Below, piece after piece: positions 34,627 through 44,315 of a stretch of DNA of 64,000 nucleotides; the stretch's first letter is position 1, and each line of letters begins with the position of its first letter. A program made the position numbers and the translations under genes. The stretch is from assembly GCF_007746075.1 (NCBI RefSeq), contig NZ_CP036339.1, forward strand, positions 4,059,786 through 4,123,785, given 5' to 3'. The notes under the pieces were generated by a model that saw only the letters and a list, made by a program, of their open reading frames with translations, was not told where the DNA came from and searched no databases. The stretch is from Lacipirellula limnantheis. GTDB taxonomy: Bacteria > Planctomycetota > Planctomycetia > Pirellulales > Lacipirellulaceae.

Positions 34627-37083
34627 TCAACTCGTTACGCAGATCTTTCGGCGATCGTCGTCAACGCAAGCTGAGGTCGTTTCCTCAACCCGCTTCGCAG
34701 CCGCGGCTTGGTCGTTGATCGCGATGCGCAAGGCCTTGCCGAAGTTCGTGGCAGCGTCGTTTTCGCGGCTCCAATTGCGAAAGATCCGTGCAGACTCTTT
34801 CTTGTACGCGTCGCAGTGCTCGGGCGCCGTCACCGCCAATAACGACTCCTTCAGTAGTCTCAAGTCGCCCGCTTTAAAGACGGCGCCGTTGATTCCGTGA
34901 TGGACCAGTTCAGGAGCGGCGCCCACTTTGTCCGACGCCACAATCGCCAGTCCGGCCGCGGCGGCTTCGACCACGACCACGCCCCACGGCTCATGATCGC
35001 TCGGCAGGAGCAGGATGTCGCATTGCGCGTAAAGACCGGCCAGTTCGTCGACGGAGTTCAAGAACCCGGTCCAAATCACGCGCGACTTCCAGTGCCCTGG
35101 GACCAACGCCTGGACTTCGTGTCGCAACGGACCATCGCCAATCATGACGAGGTCCCAATCTGGGCGAAGGCCGGCAATCTCGACGAAGGCGCGAACGGCC
35201 AAATCGGGCCGCTTGGCATTCATTAGACGAGCCGAGTAAACGATGCGACGCCTGGCCGGATCAAGGGCAAACCTCGCTCGAGCTGCCTCAATCGATTCCG
35301 TCGATGGGTCAGAAAATAGACGCACGTCGGGAGCGAATGGAAACATAAAAGCTGGCTTAGCTTGTCCGCCGTAGCGATGCAGCAGTGCCAGCCCATGTTG
35401 GCCGCACGGCATGAGGCCGCTCGACCACTGGACGGCTCGCTGGTAGACGAGCCGCTTGAGCCAACGCTTGGGGGCATGATGGTGATCACTGCAAATATTG
35501 AAATCACCTGTCAAGAAGCATTCAACGCCGTTGGCCTTGCACCAGCGAATGATTCTCATCCGCCCCATATCGCCGCACCCCTGCACTAGGACGGCGTCGA
35601 TTCGTTGCTCTTTGAGCCAGCGTATAATGCGTCCCGCCTTACGCCACTCGCGCAGCGAGTACCGCATGAGCGGCTGCTCGTTCGTCGGTTCTCCTTGCCC
35701 AAATTCAACGTGGCGAATCGCTTTCGGCGGCTGTAATCCTCCCCAACGCCGGTACGCATTGCTGTGCGTCGTGAGACTCCACAGTTCAATCTGCGGGTAC
35801 GAGTTCACGAGCTCTTCATGAAGCTGGACGCGATATGGCGGCAGCGAGTTCGCGACGACGGCGATCCGCCGCTCGACTGTTTGCCCCGCGGCAGTCGAAC
35901 AGCTATGTCGGTCGGCGGCAGACGCATCGAGAGTCTGCGGCTCGGGCTTCCTCGCCTGCTTCTGCAGTCGCGTCCCTTCGTCGAATCCATACTGCTTCAA
36001 CGAGTAACGTCGAACGCCGTCGGCGCCGACGTCGACGCGGAGTCGTTGCCACGGGTGCCATCCCCACGGTTCCTCTTTGATGCGATCTTCCAGCACGCGG
36101 ATGGCCTGGGCGATTGCTCGATAGGCCGCCTCGTCGGTATTCTCACGGCAGGCGACGTGATTGTAGAACAATCCCTCGCGCGAGTTGGCGCTTAGTTCCT
36201 TGTCGCAAATCAGCAAGACATCGGATTTCGTGCCGGCGGCGAGCTTCGCCCAGCCGCTCGGCACGCGCAACGTGCCGTCGAAGAACGGAACGTCGACGAA
36301 CTCGCCGGCGGCGCCTCCGTCGGCCGTCACGGCCACCGCCCCCTTGTGCCGCAGAAGTCGATAGAGCTGAATGATCGCCTCGACGTCATCGATGTAGAAG
36401 ACGTTGGCGCCGGCCCGACGATCCGCTTCCATGGCTTTTTTCAGCGCCAGTTGCACGATGGGCGACGTGGCGCTTTCGACGCAGCGCGATGTGCGATATC
36501 TCAGCTGGACGAGATCCTCTCCGGGGAAAAACTTGGCAAGGCCAGCGGCGAATGTCTGGAAGAAGTTGAAGTGGAATCCCACGATGACCAGTCCCCGCTG
36601 TCGCTCGCCGGTGGGCAAGGCCGCCGTCGACTCGGGGCCGCAGTGCCACTGCATGTCGCTTTCACGCCCGTCGGCCGCATGCAGGCTATAGACGCGGACG
36701 CGTGCGAAGCATTCGTGCTTTAGCAGCAAATGCCGACGGAGAATCTGCGATACCGAATCACGGCATTCGAAGTAAGGCCGCATTGCGGCGATCGCCCCCC
36801 GCGCGGACCGCTGCGCGCCGACGAACGTCAGCAGCCAATGCATATTGGCTGCGCAGCGGACCCACACCATGCCCCACCGCGGGCCCAAGGAGCGAAGCAC
36901 CACATGGTGCGGCACGTATAACATCCAGAGGGCCGCGCTCAGCCCGAGCATTTGCACAGCGTCGCGCGTCGCGGCCAGCCACTCTCCGACGCTGGCGGCG
37001 CGACTGCCGCGCCGTCGCTCCGCGTCGCTACGCGCTGCGGGCGCCTCCGGTGCAATGGCGCTGGATTCGATCTGAGCGTTCAC
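34627..37083 (-). CDS. Fusion of LpxL/HtrB-like acyltransferase and GT4 glycosyltransferase
   Basis: 818 residues, two enzymes in one chain. Residues about 70-370 resemble lysophospholipid/lipid A late acyltransferases: RGLVIVGFHFNFFQTFAAGL stands where the HxxxxD/E catalytic motif is expected (GFHFNFF), followed by GAVAVTADGG and VPFFDGTLRVPSGWAKLA. Residues about 400-800 are a GT-B GT4 enzyme: IAVVANSLPPYRVQLHEEL, IVYSARLMNAKRPDLAV and SDHEPWGVVVVEAAAAGLAIV (donor-binding ExxxxxxxE). It is the last gene of the eleven-gene minus-strand array, 78 bases after the acyl carrier protein, which could donate the acyl chain. A glycolipid-forming role is inferred. Confidence 0.8.
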   Translation of the reverse strand: MNAQIESSAIAPEAPAARSDAERRRGSRAASVGEWLAATRDAVQMLGLSAALWMLYVPHHVVLRSLGPRWGMVWVRCAANMHWLLTFVGAQRSARGAIAAMRPYFECRDSVSQILRRHLLLKHECFARVRVYSLHAADGRESDMQWHCGPESTAALPTGERQRGLVIVGFHFNFFQTFAAGLAKFFPGEDLVQLRYRTSRCVESATSPIVQLALKKAMEADRRAGANVFYIDDVEAIIQLYRLLRHKGAVAVTADGGAAGEFVDVPFFDGTLRVPSGWAKLAAGTKSDVLLICDKELSANSREGLFYNHVACRENTDEAAYRAIAQAIRVLEDRIKEEPWGWHPWQRLRVDVGADGVRRYSLKQYGFDEGTRLQKQARKPEPQTLDASAADRHSCSTAAGQTVERRIAVVANSLPPYRVQLHEELVNSYPQIELWSLTTHSNAYRRWGGLQPPKAIRHVEFGQGEPTNEQPLMRYSLREWRKAGRIIRWLKEQRIDAVLVQGCGDMGRMRIIRWCKANGVECFLTGDFNICSDHHHAPKRWLKRLVYQRAVQWSSGLMPCGQHGLALLHRYGGQAKPAFMFPFAPDVRLFSDPSTESIEAARARFALDPARRRIVYSARLMNAKRPDLAVRAFVEIAGLRPDWDLVMIGDGPLRHEVQALVPGHWKSRVIWTGFLNSVDELAGLYAQCDILLLPSDHEPWGVVVVEAAAAGLAIVASDKVGAAPELVHHGINGAVFKAGDLRLLKESLLAVTAPEHCDAYKKESARIFRNWSRENDAATNFGKALRIAINDQAAAAKRVEETTSACVDDDRRKICVTS

Positions 37084-37161
37084 AATATCCTCTTAGCCGC
37101 TGGACGACGGGATTTTTACTTTTTCCGATAGCGTTTTATTCGTGCACAATGCTTCCCGCGC

Positions 37162-37422
37162 CTATCCCTCATCCTTGCCGAGCACGCGACACAATTCCGT
37201 CGCCAACTCTCCAAACGTCATGTTGGCCATGGCTGGTCCAATCTGCGAGGCATCGATTTTCGGCCCTAATTCGTCCTCTAGGTAAAACAGGAAGTTGATG
37301 ACGTCGATGCTCTCTTCGAACAGATCGACTGCCTTCGTCTCGGCGAAGCGTTCGAGCTTCTCCGGCGGGACCGTTCCCTCGAAGTTTGCCTTCATCGTCG
37401 ACAGAATGCGCTCACGATCCAC
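37162..37422 (-). CDS. Acyl carrier protein
   Basis: 86 residues, acidic and helical. The attachment site is Ser38 in FEESIDVINFLFYLEDELG, the position of the DSL motif that receives phosphopantetheine; here the usual Asp before Ser is Glu. Size and helix pattern are those of a discrete ACP. It starts nine bases after the stop of the ketosynthase-like gene, so it most likely carries that enzyme's substrate or product, rather than serving bulk fatty-acid synthesis. Confidence 0.88.
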   Translation of the reverse strand: MDRERILSTMKANFEGTVPPEKLERFAETKAVDLFEESIDVINFLFYLEDELGPKIDASQIGPAMANMTFGELATELCRVLGKDEG

Positions 37423-37431
37423 AACATTCTC

Positions 37432-38484
37432 CTAGCGCACGCGGCGCACGCGGCCATAAATGACGTTGAATCCCGCTCCCATCGTCAGCAGGTTAACGGC
37501 CGATCCGACTTGCGTCGCGGCGGCGATTTGCTTGAGCACGTAGAGGATGCTGACGCTGCTCATATTCGAATTCTCGCGGTATTGCGCCACGGAGGGCTGG
37601 ATGGCGTCTTTCGGCATCTTCAACTCGCGAGATAATCGCATCAAAAGTGCAATGCCAGCGGGATGAATCGCCCAGCGGGGCTCATCCTTCCATCCATCCT
37701 GCGTCTCGCGCAGCGCTTCGGCAACTGTTTGTTTGACGTCGCTTTCGAACGTCGCGTGGTCGCGCAGGCGAAAGCCGTAGTACTCGTCGTAGCCCCAGCG
37801 AATCAGGTCGAGTCCAGCTTCGGCGAACTGCTGGTAGCGAAATTCCTCGACCGCGAGCGCGCTCGCACCGCTCTCGACGTCGTTAGAGACCCACAGCGCA
37901 GCTGCGCCGTCGCCGAACGTGCAGTTTCCCTGCCAAATGTCGAGATCCGCCGTGCGGACGTTGATCAACGTCGTCGGAAGTTCGACCGCAACCACCAGAA
38001 CATGCCGAAAGTTCGGGGCCAGCGAGTTCACCAGGTTCAGCGCCTTGCTGCTGCCAGTGCAGCCTACGTTCGCCAGATCAATCATCAAGCTCTCCGGCCG
38101 CACCAGCGTGCCGAGTCGCTGAGCCAACCGATAGCTCAGGCCGGGCATGAGGTTGCCCGTCGAGGTCGTGGTGACGATCGCGTCGAAGGTAACGCCGCTC
38201 CCGGCCACGACTGGCTCAATCTGCTGTGCCAACTCCGTGAGCGCGTGATCGGCCCCCGCTTCGTAGGCGGACGCACGACTCTGGAAATCAGTCAATCCGA
38301 ACAGGTTTTGCACAACCGTCCGGCGGCTCCTCTCGCCGACTAACTGAAACCGAACGAAGTTCCGGACGTTCTCCCGCTCCTCCGCGGGCAGGGCATCGAC
38401 GACTTCCTCCGCAGCGGCCAGCAGCCGCTCGTTGGTCCACGCTTCGCCAAGCGGGGCAGTGAAGATTTCGTTGATGAATCGCAT
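37432..38484 (-). CDS. Type III PKS/KAS III-like ketosynthase
   Basis: 350 residues of thiolase fold. The triad is visible: Cys142 in LANVGCTGSSKALNLV, His274 in WAIHPAGIALL, Asn307 in YRENSNMSSVSIL. WAIHPAG and NMSS are close to type III polyketide synthases of the chalcone-synthase type, while the overall length also fits FabH-type enzymes. It would condense an acyl-CoA or acyl-ACP starter with malonyl units. Partner ACP follows within nine bases. Products could be an alkyl-pyrone, alkyl-resorcinol or beta-keto acyl chain; which one cannot be decided from sequence alone. Confidence 0.82.
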   Translation of the reverse strand: MRFINEIFTAPLGEAWTNERLLAAAEEVVDALPAEERENVRNFVRFQLVGERSRRTVVQNLFGLTDFQSRASAYEAGADHALTELAQQIEPVVAGSGVTFDAIVTTTSTGNLMPGLSYRLAQRLGTLVRPESLMIDLANVGCTGSSKALNLVNSLAPNFRHVLVVAVELPTTLINVRTADLDIWQGNCTFGDGAAALWVSNDVESGASALAVEEFRYQQFAEAGLDLIRWGYDEYYGFRLRDHATFESDVKQTVAEALRETQDGWKDEPRWAIHPAGIALLMRLSRELKMPKDAIQPSVAQYRENSNMSSVSILYVLKQIAAATQVGSAVNLLTMGAGFNVIYGRVRRVR

Positions 38485-38534
38485 GACAGGCCTAGCCTCT
38501 CGGTCCGGACGCGCTCGAGGCCGTTGGTGAATCG

Positions 38535-41500
38535 CTAGTGCAAGAAGTACTCGCTGGCGAGTTGCCCGGCTTCATCCTCTTCCAAGCGGATTGGCGCGGG
38601 TCGGTGATTTTTGTCTCGGAGCATGAGGGCGGTGGCAAAATCCTCGCTCACGACGTCCATGTGCTGCCGCAGGTATTGCGAAACCTCTCCGTCGTTCAGT
38701 TTGCCTTGCGCCATGCGCATCGTGCAGTACCAGATGCGGTCATTCTCCGCGAATAGTTTTTTCACTTGATCGATATTGTGGATCATGATCGCCCCGCTCC
38801 GGCGATCTCGAGGCGATTCGGTGCTGTCGCCGATCGTCGCCTGGATGATGAGCCGGCTCTGCAGCCAGTAGTCGACGGTGCGCGTGTCATCGCCTTTACG
38901 AACCTTGTCGAACGCAAAGTTAAAATTCGTCGTGTGCGGAAAGATGGAAATGACGACGTCGCCCTCCTGCAGATGATCGTGAAGGTATTCAGTCGGCTCA
39001 TCCCAGTCGGGAATGCGGAGTTGCTTCACATCGAATGCAGCATTCGCGAATTGAGTCATTTCGGCCGTACGAACGGTCCAGCCGCTTGCCAAGGCAACTA
39101 CGACGGCCGTCGCCCCAAATGCCACGAATCGAGCATACCAACGATAGGCGCTAGGGAGTCGTCGATACCGGAGGTTGTTCAACAGCGCTTCAGCGCCAGC
39201 GACCGCAACCGCAGCCGTGATTAGCATGAGGATGCCAATTAGATGGCAGGCATATCGATTCGTTCGCACCGGCAGAAACGCCGCCATGAGCTCGGCGTTG
39301 ATTACCAAGCAGAACAGCGCAAAACGCAGCGGCGCGCGCCAGCGATGCCCGATCGCCAGCACGAACGCCAAGGCGAGGGCGCACATGGGCAATAAAGCGT
39401 CGCGGGTCCACGAGGAGTTGATCAAGAAGTAATCGTGCTGGAAGAACGGATAGCGCCACATTGGCTTGATCGTTAGCGAGCTAATTCCCTCCCCGTACCA
39501 CAGACGTTGCGTCTGCTGCATGATGCGATGTGCATTCTGTGCAATCACGGAGAGCACCAGCACCAGCGACGCCACATAGAGATGCGGCGAAGACAACAGC
39601 GGCACGAGATGACGCCGACGATGAAAGAACACCGCCAACGCCAGCCCAAAGCCAAACATGCCGGCCCCTTCCCAGCTGTAATACATGGCGATGAAGCTAA
39701 CGGTTGCCGCCCACATCATGCCGATGTGAGGCTTGCCCGTGCCGCGCACCGCTTCATACGTGCAGTACATCGTCAGGAGCGAAAAGAATTGCACTTGCGC
39801 GAGATACCGCCCGAAGTCGGCGAAGCCGATCATGTGAGGCGATACCGCAAAGAACACCGCGGCCACCACCCCGACATAGCCGTCGAACCACTTCCAGCCC
39901 AGGTACGCCAGAAAGGCCATCGTCAACATTGACCACACGACCGAGGGAACGCGGATCACCAGCAGCGGGTCGTCAAAGATCAGCTCGGAGAGGGCATTGA
40001 AGAAGTAGCAGAGCTCATTCGTGGCCGCGTACCCAAATGGAATGTCGGGATGAACTTGCCCGCCCGGAAATCCTTGCGTGAACACGGTCTCGGTGAAGGC
40101 GTAAACGGTGACTTCATCGTGATGAATCGGCTCGGCTGTTAAGTCGCGCAACCGAAGCCACAGCGCAAGACTCCCAAGGGCGAGCCATCCGACCGCCGCA
40201 GCGGTCCACCTGGCGCGGCGGCTCCACTGCCAACCATCGGAATGTCGCGACACGGAGGCGTTGGCGGGGCTCAACAACAGTAAGGACAGCCACTGGGCGG
40301 GAACGAGGAACCATAACGCGGCCAACCAACTTCGCTGGTAGACGTCATGCGCCGACCATGCCAAGTCCCAGGTCATCATCACACCGGTCGCTGCCGCAAT
40401 GGTGCTTGGCAGCAAGGCAACAAACGCGAGTGCGGAAGATGCCGCGCCCTCGGGAGGGCGTCGTCGGTCCATCAATGCGGCGATCGCGAACGCGCCGGCG
40501 GCCGCAACGAGTCCGCTGCCAACGATCCACATTGCATGAACGACGGCTCGAATGAACCAAAAGGCGCCGGGCGGATCGACCGAAAGCAATTCCCGGCCCA
40601 ACGCTCGAGGCACGACCCCCTGATAACCAAATTGAGCCGAGCAATCCGTCCACCGCTCATGATCGAAGTCCGGCGTCAGCCAATCAGTGGCGAAACCCGT
40701 CGACCCCTTCCATGTGGCATCAGTGGCAATGTAGGTCCGCTCGCCATCGACCGTCGTGGCTTCAAGGTCGGCCATCACGCGCGGCGGTTCGCCGCTAGTT
40801 TCCGACATAATCGAGACGACATTTTCGCCTCTCCGCAATAACGGGCTGACGTCAAACGTCAGTTCCCGAGCAATCGCCGTCCGCTGCGTGCCAAGATCGG
40901 CCTGAACGTCGGTCAGCAGGCGTCCATTGAGCGCAACGCGCTCCGAGCCGGTCGTGATCACGCGCAGCCAGCCTTCGCGCGGTTGCCCGGCCACGTCGAA
41001 CGTTTTGGCCACGACGGCGGCCCCCGATTCGGCCCCAGGAGTCGTGATCCACTTCGATAACCGGGGCTGAATAATCGCCCGCGGCGGAAGTGCAATCTGG
41101 GCGCGCCATTGCACGCGGTCGCCGACGTGCACCTTGGCCCAATGCTCGTCGTTGAAATCCGATTCGTACCAGTATGGGCCGCGTCGTTCGTAAATGTCGG
41201 CCGCCTTCCACTCGTCATCGGCATTCAATAGGCTAGGTTCGCCTGCGGCGAAACGGGCTTCGCCTTCGACGACGACCGCCGGAGGCCGGTCGAGCACGAG
41301 TTGTGCGGCGTGAATGGCGATGCAATTCTCGCCGGCATGCATCAGCGGACTAATGTCCATGACCACGCCGGTTGTGCGCCCGTACCCCACTGGCGGCGAG
41401 TATCCTGCACGTCGTCCGTTGACCCACACTTCAATGACGTCATGCCCGACCAGCTTGATCCAAGCCTGCTCCGGCGGCTCGGTAAGTCGCCAAGTGCGGC

Positions 41501-41675
41501 GTAGATATAGATGCTTCTTCGGCTCGCCCTCCGTCGCCAGGCTGTATGGCTGAGCGTCGACCTCGATCATGTACTCGGAGGTCGGCGACGGATTGAACGT
41601 GCGAAACCCGAAGTCGCCTACCGCGACGGCAAAACCCAACACGAGGACGGCGGCAAGCGGACGAGAGGTCATCAC
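38535..41675 (-). CDS. GT-C membrane glycosyltransferase with N-terminal beta-sandwich domains
   Basis: 1046 residues, GTG start at 41675 (ATG at 41672 also possible). After an N-terminal helix, two galactose-binding-like beta-sandwich modules (about 40-190 and 200-370) resemble those of family 2 glycoside hydrolases: WIKLVGHDVIEVWVNGRRAG and LRVITTGSERVALNGRLL. From about 385 there are roughly 11-13 membrane helices of the ArnT/PMT type; HHDEVTVYAF in the first loop carries the acidic residues expected for GT-C catalysis. It should transfer a sugar from a polyprenyl-phosphate donor outside the membrane. The start overlaps the stop of the upstream TPR gene (TAGTG). Confidence 0.78.
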   Translation of the reverse strand: MMTSRPLAAVLVLGFAVAVGDFGFRTFNPSPTSEYMIEVDAQPYSLATEGEPKKHLYLRRTWRLTEPPEQAWIKLVGHDVIEVWVNGRRAGYSPPVGYGRTTGVVMDISPLMHAGENCIAIHAAQLVLDRPPAVVVEGEARFAAGEPSLLNADDEWKAADIYERRGPYWYESDFNDEHWAKVHVGDRVQWRAQIALPPRAIIQPRLSKWITTPGAESGAAVVAKTFDVAGQPREGWLRVITTGSERVALNGRLLTDVQADLGTQRTAIARELTFDVSPLLRRGENVVSIMSETSGEPPRVMADLEATTVDGERTYIATDATWKGSTGFATDWLTPDFDHERWTDCSAQFGYQGVVPRALGRELLSVDPPGAFWFIRAVVHAMWIVGSGLVAAAGAFAIAALMDRRRPPEGAASSALAFVALLPSTIAAATGVMMTWDLAWSAHDVYQRSWLAALWFLVPAQWLSLLLLSPANASVSRHSDGWQWSRRARWTAAAVGWLALGSLALWLRLRDLTAEPIHHDEVTVYAFTETVFTQGFPGGQVHPDIPFGYAATNELCYFFNALSELIFDDPLLVIRVPSVVWSMLTMAFLAYLGWKWFDGYVGVVAAVFFAVSPHMIGFADFGRYLAQVQFFSLLTMYCTYEAVRGTGKPHIGMMWAATVSFIAMYYSWEGAGMFGFGLALAVFFHRRRHLVPLLSSPHLYVASLVLVLSVIAQNAHRIMQQTQRLWYGEGISSLTIKPMWRYPFFQHDYFLINSSWTRDALLPMCALALAFVLAIGHRWRAPLRFALFCLVINAELMAAFLPVRTNRYACHLIGILMLITAAVAVAGAEALLNNLRYRRLPSAYRWYARFVAFGATAVVVALASGWTVRTAEMTQFANAAFDVKQLRIPDWDEPTEYLHDHLQEGDVVISIFPHTTNFNFAFDKVRKGDDTRTVDYWLQSRLIIQATIGDSTESPRDRRSGAIMIHNIDQVKKLFAENDRIWYCTMRMAQGKLNDGEVSQYLRQHMDVVSEDFATALMLRDKNHRPAPIRLEEDEAGQLASEYFLH

Positions 41676-43060
41676 TACATTCCCAACCGGCCCTCTTGGG
41701 CATGTAGATTGACGTATTTGGGGAGGTGAAAAATATTCATCGCCATGCTGTAAAGCCGCCGGGCGCTTTCAAAGTCGCCGCTCTCGAAGTAGGCGTCTCC
41801 CAGGGCGGAGGCAAAGTCGCTGCCGACGAAGCAATCGCCGACTTCACAGAGCGCCGCTAGGTACCGCTCTTCGATTTCCGGCGCTCGTTCGGGCGAGGTG
41901 CCGACGACCGTGACCGCATGGGCCACCCAGTAAGCGGGCTTCCACGGCGCAATCGACGCCGCCTCGCGCCAGGCCAGTTCGGCCGCTTCGCGCTTCCCCC
42001 GAGCACTAAAAGCCGCCGCGGTGTGTCCCAAAATTTCCGCCATGAGATCTCGCGCAGCAGACACGCTACTTTCATCGACGTACGGATCCAACTCGGCGCG
42101 GGCACGATCGACGTCCGCCGACTCCAGATATTGAGAAGCGACGAAGAAAGCACGATAACCGCCGTCAAAGCCCTGCCGGAAATCAAGTCTGCCTCGGGCG
42201 AGCCAGTAGCGACGCAGGTAGCCAAGCGACGGCATCGACGCGCGTGCCCGCTCCAGAGCGGCTGACGCCTCCGGGAACTGGTTGCGCTCTTCCAACGCCG
42301 TCGCCTGCGACCAGTGGTATTCCGCCACCCATCGCGGCCACGTCGCGGCGATCGCCAGGAATATGCCCGTGGTCGACCATGCCAGAGCGCTTGTCGTTCG
42401 CTCCGTCCACGAAGCACGCTTGGTCGCGACCAAACCGAGCACGGCGGCCGCAATCAGCCACGGGCCATACATCCAATAGTTCAAAGGGACCATGACTGGA
42501 TGCGTCGGCGCAAGTAAATCGATCTTTCCTGTCTGTCCGCCGAATGCCTGCATGCGATCCGGCGCGCGCACCGTCATGAGATCGTCGTGCTCCATTCGAT
42601 AGACCGTTCGCAGCATGCTGCGGCCGCGGATTTCACTCTCAAAGAATTCATACAAACCGGGGTGGTTCCATAGCGTGACGGCCAGGGCGGGGATGCTTAC
42701 CGCGACCAAAAGTCCGAAGACGTGGCTCGTCGACCGCGGTCGGAAACACGCGGTGAAGACCGCCGCGCACACAATCGCCAGCAGCGGCACGGCGACGCTG
42801 TCCCAGCGCCAGTCGCGCGGGGCCTGTGCCACATACTCGGGCAGAAAGCGCGAACTTGCGTCGTTGCTCCACGGAATGTGAGGGCCGCGAAAATCGCGGC
42901 TGATCGAAGAACGCAGCCAAGGCCCCGTAATCATCACCGCGCAGGCCAAGAGCAGCGCGAGCGTCAGGCCGCGATTGCACAGCGCTGCGGACGCGACGCG
43001 ACTAAACGTCCGCGCGTACAAGTTCCAGCAGGCGGCGAATAAACGTGAGATGAATCTCAT
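41675..43060 (-). CDS. Membrane protein with C-terminal TPR-like helices
   Basis: 461 residues. Hydrophobic helices lie at about 28-46, 93-108, 118-132, 198-212 and 225-243; the rest is soluble, with repeated helix pairs from about 255 (ALEERNQFPEASAALERARA, ALGDAYFESGDFESARRLYSMAM) that look like tetratricopeptide repeats. I do not know a family name. It precedes the GT-C gene with a one-base overlap, so it probably assembles with that enzyme, for instance as a scaffold. Confidence 0.7.
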   Translation of the reverse strand: MRFISRLFAACWNLYARTFSRVASAALCNRGLTLALLLACAVMITGPWLRSSISRDFRGPHIPWSNDASSRFLPEYVAQAPRDWRWDSVAVPLLAIVCAAVFTACFRPRSTSHVFGLLVAVSIPALAVTLWNHPGLYEFFESEIRGRSMLRTVYRMEHDDLMTVRAPDRMQAFGGQTGKIDLLAPTHPVMVPLNYWMYGPWLIAAAVLGLVATKRASWTERTTSALAWSTTGIFLAIAATWPRWVAEYHWSQATALEERNQFPEASAALERARASMPSLGYLRRYWLARGRLDFRQGFDGGYRAFFVASQYLESADVDRARAELDPYVDESSVSAARDLMAEILGHTAAAFSARGKREAAELAWREAASIAPWKPAYWVAHAVTVVGTSPERAPEIEERYLAALCEVGDCFVGSDFASALGDAYFESGDFESARRLYSMAMNIFHLPKYVNLHAQEGRLGM

Positions 43061-43088
43061 AGATCAGCCAACGTCACACTCATCGGAA

Positions 43089-44267
43089 CTAGAACCCAGT
43101 GACGCTGGCGCGAGCCACGCGGCCCTCGCCTCGTCGGGTCCACTTCCGCCAATCGCCGTTCACGAGGTCGTTCTCATTCAACGAATCGTGACCGTAGATC
43201 ACCACTTCGTCGCCGATATTCAGCCCTTTGAGTACCTCAACTTCGCCCGTTCCCACCGTCTCGCCGGTTTGGATTTCACGGATCTTGGCGCGGTCGCCTT
43301 CGACGCAGAAGACCATGGCCTTGCGCTGCTTCTTGATGACCGCAACGCTCGGAATTGCCGTTGCTCCAGACTTCATGCATTTCACCCGAGCAAATCCCGA
43401 TATGCCCGCCTTGATGCGGTTGTCGGGGTTGGCGACTTCGAGCGTGATCGGAACGACCCGCGTCTTGGTGGAAACGACCGGAGCGATGCGAATTACCTTG
43501 CCTTCAAAGGTCTCTTGCGAGAAGGCATCAAGCTCAATCTCTGCGGCTTGGCCGACTTGCAGCGAATCGAGCCGCTCCATCGGGTAATCCATCTGAATGT
43601 AAATCGGATCCAGCTGATGAATCACGGCGACCACGGCGCCGTTGCCAACGCGCATCTGCGGGACGACGTTCAGTTCCTGAACCACGCCGTCAATCGGACT
43701 GATCATGCTGCACAGTTCAAGATCGCGCTTCGCAAGCGCTAACTCGAGTTCGGCCGTCTCAGCGTTCACTTCGGCCTCGGCCACCTGCAACTTCGTAATT
43801 GCTTTGCTCGTCGTCAGGCCGCGGTAAGCGTCGAGCGTCAACTTCGTCTGGCGGACGGCCGCTTCGCGTTGCTTCACGGTGTGTTCGAATAGCCTGGGCA
43901 GGAAAGTCGCGATCACCTGCCCCTTTTGAACCACCCCCCCTTCGACGCAGTTGACGGCTAGCACCTCGCGGTCGATGACCTGCCCCGAGCGCGGCGGAAT
44001 CGTCACCGTCGCCGACTGGGCCGGCATCGTCACCACGGTGCCGCCCACGGTTTCGTCGAAATCGCGCGCCGACACCTTCACGGTGCGAATCGGGATCGGC
44101 TTGGCGGCTTTGCGCGCTGCGTCCGGATCCCACTCGGCCATGGCATCGCGCGCCCGCAACTGCCACATCCCGATCAGTACGGTGGCGGCGCCGAGAAATA
44201 ATAGGCAGGCTGTCCATCGAATAAACGATTTCACTTGGAGCACCTCAGGGTTTCTCTCAAATTCCAT
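43089..44267 (-). CDS. HlyD/RND-type membrane fusion protein
   Basis: 392 residues. One N-terminal membrane helix (WTACLLFLGAATVLIGMW), a biotinyl-lipoyl half (VTIPPRSGQVIDREVLAVNCVEGGVVQKGQVIATF), a coiled-coil hairpin (KQREAAVRQTKLTLDAYRGL...EAEVNAETAELELALAKRDL), the second lipoyl half (MISPIDGVVQELNVVP) and a beta barrel (ESLQVGQAAEIELDAF) are in the standard order. Such proteins bridge an inner-membrane transporter to an outer channel. No RND pump or ABC exporter is adjacent, so the partner is unclear; in this operon it may serve glycan export. Confidence 0.85.
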   Translation of the reverse strand: MEFERNPEVLQVKSFIRWTACLLFLGAATVLIGMWQLRARDAMAEWDPDAARKAAKPIPIRTVKVSARDFDETVGGTVVTMPAQSATVTIPPRSGQVIDREVLAVNCVEGGVVQKGQVIATFLPRLFEHTVKQREAAVRQTKLTLDAYRGLTTSKAITKLQVAEAEVNAETAELELALAKRDLELCSMISPIDGVVQELNVVPQMRVGNGAVVAVIHQLDPIYIQMDYPMERLDSLQVGQAAEIELDAFSQETFEGKVIRIAPVVSTKTRVVPITLEVANPDNRIKAGISGFARVKCMKSGATAIPSVAVIKKQRKAMVFCVEGDRAKIREIQTGETVGTGEVEVLKGLNIGDEVVIYGHDSLNENDLVNGDWRKWTRRGEGRVARASVTGF

Positions 44268-44315
44268 TTGGGAGGATAAATACGGTCACTAACTCTCAAC
44301 AATAGTCGCCGCGTC

